From Candidatus Firestoneibacteriota bacterium (GTDB lineage: Bacteria; JACRDZ01): a DNA stretch of 5,007 nucleotides. The position numbers were made by a program, and so were the translations under genes. Under the pieces are notes generated by a model. The model had not been told where the DNA came from. It did no database searches and saw nothing but the letters and a program-made list of their open reading frames with translations. The number at the start of each line of letters is the position of its first letter. The first letter of the stretch is position 1. Shown piece after piece: positions 1-5,007 of this stretch. The stretch lies in the NCBI GenBank assembly GCA_016212735.1, contig JACRDZ010000280.1, positions 1-5,007 on the forward strand, given 5' to 3'.

Positions 1-120
1 AAGGCTTTGGGCAAGGCCGCAGGAGCAAAAAGCTCGCAGGCGTACCCTTTGTGGTACGTCGAGAACTTTTTGCTCCGAGAACGCAGCCCAAAGCCTTTGC
101 AGCCGACCGCAGTAGAAGAG
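1..120. repeat. GC-rich nested inverted repeat island
   Basis: This stretch has 68 G or C in 120 bases, against a strongly AT-rich background. It forms a nested hairpin: bases 1-12 (AAGGCTTTGGGC) are perfectly complementary to 86-97, 22-32 (GGAGCAAAAAG) to 66-76, and 41-46 (CGTACC) to 53-58, with a 6-base loop at 47-52. The outer stem starts at the first base of the window, so it may extend further left. No T-run follows on the plus strand, so it is not an ordinary terminator in that direction. The motif CGCAG recurs at 18, 35, 82 and 108. All three forward frames stay open across most of it, which is expected in GC-rich DNA and is not evidence of coding. It is probably a dispersed intergenic repeat or a structured RNA element; its nature is not recognised. 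Confidence 0.75.
96..117 (+). repeat. 22-nt repeat, copy 1
   Basis: This sequence starts TTTGCAGC, has a 5-base centre CGACC, and ends GCAGTAGAA. It matches 4903-4924 at 19 of 22 positions in the same orientation. The first two bases overlap the right arm of the GC-rich hairpin. It is probably part of a dispersed repeat family. Confidence 0.6.
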
Positions 121-178
121 GGTTAGCGCTGTAGTGTTAGTATGAAGGCGCTTAATTATATGGCAGGAAGAAATTTTA

Positions 179-637
179 TTATTTAATAATATTTGGGAGT
201 TTAATAAAAAACAGCATTTTAGTACTTTTTATTATTTCTTCACCCTCTTCTTCAGATATTAATACTGCATTGTTTTTAGGGGCAATTTTGTCCAGAATAA
301 TATTTTGTTTAATATAATATTTTTTACCTGAAACTAACGTAAGTTCAATTTCTGTTGTATTTCCTGCAACTGTTTTTAGTATATGTTTACCAGCAGATGC
401 ATAGAAAAAGAAATATGTTTTCCCTTTTGTAAGTCCAATTGGCTTATTATCAAGATATACTCTAAATGGTACCATAAAACCAATAAAAGAAGGACGGAGA
501 ATAAAAACAAGAGCTTTATCTTCGCTTATTTTTGGTCTGACAGGATTTTCTTTAATTATATAATCAAATTTACCTGAACATCCAAATATTAAAATTGACA
601 TCAATATGAATATTATATACTTTTTAATTTTAATCAT
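179..637 (-). CDS. small lipoprotein, DUF2846-like
   Basis: The product is 152 residues and probably a membrane-anchored lipoprotein. It starts with a positively charged end (K3, K5, K6), a hydrophobic stretch at about 8-18 and a lipobox-like IFGC ending at Cys20, the predicted lipidated residue. The mature part resembles the DUF2846 pattern: a strand beginning KALVFILRP at about 41-49, then VYLDNKPIG around 60-68, an aromatic YFFF turn and AGKHIL around 80-87, followed by a beta-rich KKYYIKQ segment. This suggests a small beta-sandwich exposed at a membrane surface; the function of such proteins is unknown. The ATG at 635-637 gives a complete signal peptide and has a modest AGG 7 bases upstream. 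It is transcribed divergently from groES from its own likely promoter. The C-terminal 25 or so residues look unstructured or variable. Lipoprotein status is well supported; the family assignment rests on pattern memory and is moderately sure. Confidence 0.85.
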   Translation of the reverse strand: MIKIKKYIIFILMSILIFGCSGKFDYIIKENPVRPKISEDKALVFILRPSFIGFMVPFRVYLDNKPIGLTKGKTYFFFYASAGKHILKTVAGNTTEIELTLVSGKKYYIKQNIILDKIAPKNNAVLISEEEGEEIIKSTKMLFFIKLPNIIK

Positions 638-676
638 AATAAAACCTATTAAAAAATTTTAACTTAACCTTATAAA

Positions 677-705
677 ATTATAACAGCTTTTGTTAATATC
701 TCCAA
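677..705 (-). promoter_or_regulatory. putative sigma-70-type promoter of the lipoprotein gene
   Basis: On the minus strand, a TTGGAG -35 box (705-700) and a perfect TATAAT -10 box (682-677) are separated by 17 bases. Initiation would fall near base 670, giving a leader of about 33 nt. In such AT-rich DNA, -10-like sequences are common, so the call rests on the spacing and the match to both boxes. Confidence 0.5.
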
Positions 706-838
706 ATATATTTTTATATATAATAGAATAACCTCGATTTTTAATGAAAATGCTTAAAAATATCTTATATTATACATATTTTTGCTATATTTTTGATAAA
801 TTCAATATATTCCAACTAAATTCATTTAAAAATAAAGC

Positions 839-867
839 TTGATTTTGTAATAAAGATTATGTATATT
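839..867 (+). promoter_or_regulatory. groESL promoter, sigma-70 type
   Basis: A TTGATT -35 box (839-844) and a TATATT -10 box (862-867) are separated by exactly 17 bases. The predicted start, about 7 bases after the -10 box, falls at the left arm of CIRCE. HrcA bound there would block initiation, the usual arrangement for CIRCE-controlled operons. The resulting leader is about 75 nt. Confidence 0.7.
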
Positions 868-872
868 TACTG

Positions 873-899
873 TTAGCACTCATTAATGATGAGTGCTAG
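873..899 (+). promoter_or_regulatory. CIRCE operator (HrcA binding site)
   Basis: The sequence reads TTAGCACTC, nine bases, then GAGTGCTAG. The consensus is TTAGCACTC-N9-GAGTGCTAA, so 17 of 18 arm positions match and only the last base differs (G for A). Complementarity extends two base pairs into the spacer (882-883 with 889-890). It lies just downstream of the -10 box and upstream of groES. In many bacteria HrcA bound to CIRCE represses groESL, and repression is relieved when GroEL is occupied by unfolded protein. An hrcA gene is therefore expected elsewhere in this genome. Confidence 0.97.
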
Positions 900-949
900 T
901 AAAATTTTACTTAAATAAAATTTAAATTTAGAAAGGGGGGAATTAAAAA

Positions 950-1234
950 ATGGCTATAAAACCTATATTTGATAGAGTATTAGTAAAACCACTGGAACCA
1001 AAAGAAGAGATAAAGGGTGGAATTATTATTCCTGATACTGCTAAAGAAAAACCTCAAGAGGGTGAAATAATAGCAGTCGGTACAGGAAAAACTCTCGAAA
1101 ATGGCAAAAAACAAGAATTCACAGTAAAAGTTGGAGATAAAGTTCTTTTTGGAAAATATTCTGGTACTGAAGTAAAAATCGATAACAAAGAATATTTAAT
1201 TATGCGCGAAGAAGATATCCTTGGTATTTTATAA
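950..1234 (+). CDS. groES: co-chaperonin GroES (Cpn10)
   Basis: GroES forms the heptameric lid of the GroEL folding chamber in the cytoplasm. The 94-residue product has the usual length and the N-terminal GroES signature, starting [12 protein letters not shown]. The mobile loop lies at about 17-33 and contains GGIIIP (23-28), the hydrophobic tripeptide segment that docks on the GroEL apical domains. The [12 protein letters not shown] block (61-72) and the C-terminal [14 protein letters not shown] strand are also typical. The ATG is preceded by a strong AGGGGGG at 934-940 with a 9-base spacing. The gene ends in three consecutive in-frame TAA codons (1232-1240). groEL follows after 57 bp with no terminator between them, so the two are cotranscribed under the CIRCE-controlled promoter. 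Confidence 0.98.
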   Translation: MAIKPIFDRVLVKPLEPKEEIKGGIIIPDTAKEKPQEGEIIAVGTGKTLENGKKQEFTVKVGDKVLFGKYSGTEVKIDNKEYLIMREEDILGIL

Positions 1235-1253
1235 TAATAAAATCTATAAGCTT

Positions 1254-2914
<1,661 letters not shown>

Positions 2915-2943
2915 TCGGAAAAAATAATTTATTTATAATTATA

Positions 2944-3009
2944 AGCCGTTCTATTTTATGCGCTTTTGGAAAATTATCCAAAAGACATAATTAGAACGGT
3001 TAGGTTTTT
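2944..3009 (+). terminator. rho-independent terminator of groESL
   Basis: A long interrupted hairpin starts 30 bases after the groEL stop. The outer stem pairs 2944-2952 with 2993-3001 (core CCGTTCT/AGAACGG, one G-T pair). The middle stem pairs 2956-2960 with 2986-2990, and the inner stem pairs CTTTTGGA (2963-2970) with TCCAAAAG (2977-2984) around a 6-base loop. Five Ts follow at 3005-3009. It probably ends the chaperonin transcript and separates it from uppP. Confidence 0.75.
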
Positions 3010-3028
3010 CTAACTCATTACTATTTAA

Positions 3029-3056
3029 GGGTTTCTCTCTAGTTCTCTGTGGTTAA
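3029..3056 (-). repeat. degenerate ACCACAGAGAAC-type intergenic repeat
   Basis: Read on the minus strand, this begins TTAACCACAGAGAAC and continues with AGAGAGAAA, two degenerate units of about 10 bases. It resembles the ACCACAGAGAACACAGAG-type short tandem sequences scattered between genes in many unrelated bacteria. That resemblance is from memory, and the copy is short and imperfect. It sits between the groESL terminator and uppP. Confidence 0.35.
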
Positions 3057-3096
3057 TTTTTGACATTACCAATTTTGATTTGAGGAGAATATAAAT

Positions 3097-3906
3097 ATGA
3101 ATGATATTATAAAAGTTATAATATTAGGTATTGTAGAGGGACTGACAGAATTTCTGCCTATATCCTCAACAGGCCATTTGATTATAGTAAATGAATTTAT
3201 AAATTTTACAGGTAGTTTTGCAAATATGTTTGATATCGTAATCCAGCTTGGAGCTATTCTATCAGTTATTGTATATTTCTGGCGAAAACTTTCCCCTTTT
3301 GGTAATAACAAAACATCGTTGGAAAAAAACGAAACATGGGAAATATGGAAAAAGACTATTATTGGTGTTTTCCCAGCGCTTATTTTGGGTTCAATTTTTG
3401 GAAAGCACATTAAAAATTATTTATTCAATCCTATTACTGTTTCATCAGCATTAGTTATCGGTGGTATTGTTTTAATTATTATTGAACGCAGAGAAATGCG
3501 AAGTCAAATAACAACCATTTCAACACTAAATTATAAAACAGTATTTTATATTGGTATGATTCAATGCCTTGCCATGATACCAGGTACTTCACGGTCTGCC
3601 GCAACTATTATTGGCGCAATGTTATTAGGTGCTTCAAGATTAGTTGCTGCTGAGTTTTCTTTCTTTTTAGCTATCCCGACGTTATTTGCTGCTTCAGTAT
3701 ACTCACTTCTTAAAATAAATTTTAACCTCAACATATTCCAAATTGAACTGCTTATTATAGGATTTATTGTATCGTTTTTAGTTGCATGGATTGTAATTGC
3801 TAAATTTATTAAATTTATCAGCAAACATGATTTTAAATTTTTCGGCTACTATAGAATAGTATTAGGAATCTTTGTCATAATATATTTTATTAAAGATAAA
3901 TTTTAA
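3097..3906 (+). CDS. uppP: undecaprenyl-diphosphate phosphatase (BacA/UppP family)
   Basis: This integral membrane enzyme removes one phosphate from undecaprenyl diphosphate, recycling the lipid carrier used to export peptidoglycan and other envelope glycan precursors. Overproduction gives bacitracin resistance in known cases. The product is 269 residues, the normal length. Motif 1, EGLTEFLPISSTGHL (14-28), carries the two conserved glutamates E14 and E18 and H27. Motif 2, PGTSRSAAT (162-170), carries the essential arginine R166; Ala168 replaces the more frequent Gly. AAEFSFFLAIPTLFAAS (184-200) is the other conserved block. Several hydrophobic segments (about 48-62, 88-101, 117-130, 151-161, 168-178, 186-204, 217-235, 250-264) match the family's polytopic fold. 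GAGGAG (3082-3087) lies 9 bases before the ATG. The gene follows the groESL terminator, but I see no convincing promoter of its own. The macro-domain gene follows after 55 bp. Confidence 0.97.
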   Translation: MNDIIKVIILGIVEGLTEFLPISSTGHLIIVNEFINFTGSFANMFDIVIQLGAILSVIVYFWRKLSPFGNNKTSLEKNETWEIWKKTIIGVFPALILGSIFGKHIKNYLFNPITVSSALVIGGIVLIIIERREMRSQITTISTLNYKTVFYIGMIQCLAMIPGTSRSAATIIGAMLLGASRLVAAEFSFFLAIPTLFAASVYSLLKINFNLNIFQIELLIIGFIVSFLVAWIVIAKFIKFISKHDFKFFGYYRIVLGIFVIIYFIKDKF

Positions 3907-3913
3907 AACTTTT

Positions 3914-3931
3914 ATCAAATTTCGATTTGAT
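3914..3931 (+). terminator. small hairpin after uppP, possible weak terminator
   Basis: ATCAAAT (3914-3920) and ATTTGAT (3925-3931) form a perfect 7-bp stem around a TTCG loop, starting 8 bases after the uppP stop. The stem has a single G-C pair and is followed only by a broken T-rich stretch (TTACATTTT). It may attenuate or stabilise the transcript rather than end it, so uppP and the macro-domain gene may still be cotranscribed. Confidence 0.35.
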
Positions 3932-3961
3932 TTACATTTTAATAAATTAAGGAATTGTAAA

Positions 3962-4504
3962 ATGGAATCAATTAAAATTAGTAATGCAATTCTCTATCTT
4001 ATTCAAGGGGATATTACAAAACAAAAAACTGATGCTATTGTTAATGCGGCAAATTCATCTCTTATGGGTGGAGGAGGTGTAGACGGCGCAATTCATTATG
4101 CTGGCGGACCATCAATCTTAAATGAATGTAAAAAAATCATAGAAAAGATTGGACATCTTGCAACGGGTGAAGCAGTTATCACAACAGGTGGTGACTTATC
4201 TGCAAAATATGTAATTCATACTGTAGGCCCATTCTGGAGAGATGGGAATCATAATGAACAAAATCTTTTAGCAAATGCTTATAAAAACAGTTTAAAACTT
4301 GCTTTAGAAAAAGGATTAAAAACAATTTCATTTCCATCGATTTCTACAGGCGCATATCGCTATCCTATTAATGAAGCGACTAAAATAGCGTTAGAAGCTG
4401 TTGTTGATTTTATTAAAAAAGAAAAAAGCATAGAGGAAGTACATTTTGTGCTTTTTGGTCAAGATACATACAAAATTTATAAAAACGCACTAAAATATTT
4501 ATAA
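3962..4504 (+). CDS. MacroD-type macro-domain protein, probable ADP-ribosyl hydrolase
   Basis: A 180-residue single macro domain, the full length of the bacterial YmdB/MacroD group. Family members bind ADP-ribose and hydrolyse O-acetyl-ADP-ribose, or remove mono-ADP-ribose from acidic side chains, in the cytoplasm. Motifs in order: QGDIT (15-19; Asp17 contacts the adenine), NAANSSLMGGGGVDGAIH (28-45), TGEAVITTGG (68-77), YVIHTVGP (83-90) and the phosphate-binding loop SISTGAY (126-132). Asn31 and Asp41 are ten residues apart, as for the catalytic pair of E. coli YmdB and human MACROD1. The GVDGxIH motif marks the MacroD class and argues against simple binding-only or TARG1-type macro domains. 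AAGGA (3949-3953) lies 8 bases upstream of the ATG. It follows uppP by 55 bp on the same strand. No ADP-ribosyltransferase, sirtuin or toxin gene is visible beside it, so its physiological substrate is open. Confidence 0.95.
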   Translation: MESIKISNAILYLIQGDITKQKTDAIVNAANSSLMGGGGVDGAIHYAGGPSILNECKKIIEKIGHLATGEAVITTGGDLSAKYVIHTVGPFWRDGNHNEQNLLANAYKNSLKLALEKGLKTISFPSISTGAYRYPINEATKIALEAVVDFIKKEKSIEEVHFVLFGQDTYKIYKNALKYL

Positions 4505-4516
4505 GAAAAGGAAAAT

Positions 4517-4585
4517 ATGGCAATAATTGGTTATTGTAAAAAAATCTGTAGTAAAAGTTTTATATTAATAATTGGATTTCACTGA
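4517..4585 (+). CDS. doubtful 22-codon ORF
   Basis: This ORF starts 12 bases after the macro-domain stop, with AAGGA at 4508-4512 only 4 bases before the ATG. The peptide begins MAIIGYCKKICSKS and ends with a hydrophobic ILIIGFH. It has two cysteines four residues apart (7 and 11) and repeats IIG, encoded by a 9-base direct repeat AATAATTGG (4522-4530 and 4567-4575). It could be a tiny translated peptide, the remnant of a decayed gene, or chance. There is no family match I recognise. Confidence 0.2.
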   Translation: MAIIGYCKKICSKSFILIIGFH

Positions 4586-4660
4586 TATATTAAATTAAAT
4601 ACTTTAGAAATTTTTATTTATGACGATTAAATAATAAAGAATATAACTCAAATAATACTA

Positions 4661-4666
4661 TATAAT
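4661..4666 (+). promoter_or_regulatory. putative -10 box of the small cysteine-rich gene
   Basis: A perfect TATAAT lies 37 bases before the ATG at 4703. No good -35 box occurs at the 17-base spacing (AGAATA at 4638-4643). Initiation would fall near 4673, just before the palindrome at 4675-4688. The call is tentative because the surrounding DNA is almost all A and T. Confidence 0.4.
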
Positions 4667-4674
4667 ATTTTTAA

Positions 4675-4688
4675 TAAAAGTACTTTTA
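4675..4688. promoter_or_regulatory. 14-bp perfect palindrome, operator-like
   Basis: TAAAAGTACTTTTA is a perfect 14-base palindrome, 8 bases after a TATAAT box and directly before the AAAGGAG ribosome binding site (4689-4695). The position suits a repressor site or a short 5' hairpin. No known regulator is recognised. Confidence 0.35.
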
Positions 4689-4702
4689 AAAGGAGAATAA
4701 AA

Positions 4703-4891
4703 ATGTCAAAGCTTTGCCATTTTTGTAATAATGAAATGATTATTGGAAAATTAAAAAATAATGATTCATTAAAAAATGAACAAATGGAATCAAAATCGGA
4801 AAATAGCAGAAAAAATAAAAATGAATTAGAAACTATTGTATATAATTGTCCTTCATGTGGAGTAAAGGAATCACATATAAATTTATATTAG
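4703..4891 (+). CDS. small four-cysteine, zinc-ribbon-like protein
   Basis: The product is 62 residues and of unknown function. Two CxxC pairs sit near the ends, C5-x2-C8 (LCHFCNNEM) and C49-x2-C52 (YNCPSCGVKE), the spacing expected of the two knuckles of a zinc ribbon. Between them is a 40-residue stretch in which about 17-42 is almost entirely polar (Asn, Lys, Ser, Glu) and probably disordered or an AT-driven insertion. Such small proteins may bind zinc or nucleic acid, or may be truncated relatives of larger zinc-ribbon proteins. The N-terminal CxxCxxxM resembles the start of YgiT/MqsA-type zinc domains, but no HTH follows. AAAGGAG (4689-4695), 7 bases before the ATG, strongly supports translation. 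It appears to have its own promoter. The second copy of the 22-nt repeat begins 12 bases after its stop. Confidence 0.75.
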   Translation: MSKLCHFCNNEMIIGKLKNNDSLKNEQMESKSENSRKNKNELETIVYNCPSCGVKESHINLY

Positions 4892-4902
4892 AGTCCATAA
4901 CA

Positions 4903-4924
4903 TTTGCAGCTAATCGCAGTAGAA
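4903..4924 (+). repeat. 22-nt repeat, copy 2
   Basis: This reads TTTGCAGC, TAATC, GCAGTAGAA and matches 96-117 at 19 of 22 bases in the same orientation. The three differences are all transitions, each with C or G in copy 1 and T or A here, so this copy looks like an AT-drifted relative. The GC-rich hairpin found beside copy 1 is absent. Confidence 0.6.
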
Positions 4925-4979
4925 AGTGTCCTGATAGTTTCTTAGATTAATTGTAACTATTCAGCATAATCTTACCAAT

Positions 4980-5007
4980 TTATTTCATGAATTCTGGTAA
5001 TTCTCCT
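4980..5007 (-). CDS. possible 3' end of a gene cut by the window edge
   Basis: On the minus strand, one frame reads GELPEFMK and then TAA (4982-4980), a plausible protein C-terminus. The other two minus frames also stay open for 6 to 11 codons before stopping, so the assignment is weak. The rest of the gene would lie to the right of the window. Bases 4925-4979 otherwise show nothing I can support. Confidence 0.15.

Larger units (their letters stand above)
638..949. other. divergent intergenic region
   Basis: This 312-bp, very AT-rich spacer lies between the divergent lipoprotein and groES genes. It contains the minus-strand lipoprotein promoter (677-705), the groESL promoter (839-867), CIRCE (873-899) and the groES ribosome binding site AGGGGGG (934-940). 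Bases 706-838 show no motif I can support. A 32-codon ORF at 744-842 has no ribosome binding site and overlaps the groESL -35 box, so it is not taken as a gene. Confidence 0.7.

Noticed and set aside
1..129. Open reading frames in all three forward frames across the left GC-rich island
   Set aside because: All three frames are open at once, no start or ribosome binding site is visible, and the sequence is dominated by an inverted repeat. High GC content alone explains the lack of stops.
125..152. AGCGC/GCGCT hairpin as a terminator for the lipoprotein gene
   Set aside because: The stem is only 5 bp with a loop of about 18 bases, and no T-run follows on the minus strand.
383..577. 64-codon plus-strand ORF opposite the lipoprotein gene
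   Set aside because: It is antisense to a convincing lipoprotein with signal peptide and lipobox, and shows no features of its own.
744..842. 32-codon ORF on the plus strand in the divergent spacer
   Set aside because: It has no ribosome binding site, its composition is that of random AT-rich DNA, and it runs into the groESL -35 box.
3060..3065. Perfect TTGACA -35 box upstream of uppP
   Set aside because: No -10 box stands 16-18 bases downstream; that position is the ribosome binding site. The nearest TATAAA begins 24 bases away and abuts the start codon.
3066..3824. Minus-strand ORFs overlapping uppP (114 and 87 codons) and a plus-strand ORF at 3248-3454
   Set aside because: uppP is a complete, motif-bearing gene on the plus strand. 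The overlapping frames have no ribosome binding site or family features.
4972..5000. TTACC/GGTAA inverted repeat near the right edge as a terminator or operator
   Set aside because: The stem is short, bulged and AT-rich, has no T-run, and lies where the context is cut off by the window edge.

Overview
This AT-rich bacterial window centres on a groES-groEL chaperonin operon under a CIRCE (HrcA) operator. It is followed on the same strand by an undecaprenyl-diphosphate phosphatase gene (uppP/bacA), a MacroD-type macro-domain gene and a small four-cysteine protein gene. A small lipoprotein gene (DUF2846-like) runs divergently on the left. The lipoprotein signal peptide and strong AT bias suggest a low-GC bacterium, probably with two membranes. 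A host-associated spirochaete (Brachyspira or Treponema type) is my best guess, held weakly; other low-GC phyla cannot be excluded from the sequence alone.

Layout. Bases 1-120 are a GC-rich island (68 of 120 bases are G or C) folded into a nested inverted repeat, unlike everything else here. Bases 179-637 (minus strand) encode the lipoprotein, with a plausible promoter at 677-705. The divergent spacer 638-949 holds that promoter, the groESL promoter (839-867) and CIRCE (873-899). groES is at 950-1234 and groEL at 1292-2914, followed by a long hairpin plus T-run terminator (2944-3009). A degenerate dispersed-type repeat (3029-3056) precedes uppP (3097-3906). The macro-domain gene (3962-4504) follows 55 bp later. 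A 198-bp AT-rich gap then holds a doubtful 22-codon ORF and a promoter with an operator-like palindrome, before the small cysteine-rich gene (4703-4891). The right edge carries a second, decayed copy of a 22-nt sequence from the left GC-rich island, and perhaps the tail of a minus-strand gene.

The genes fall into separate transcription units: the heat-shock chaperonin pair, repressed by HrcA through CIRCE; a probable uppP-macro unit (cell-wall lipid carrier recycling plus ADP-ribose processing, with no obvious functional tie); and the small zinc-binding-type protein. No new multi-gene system is evident. The least explained parts are the GC-rich nested hairpin with its 22-nt motif repeated at both ends of the window, and the small cysteine-rich protein with its palindromic promoter.
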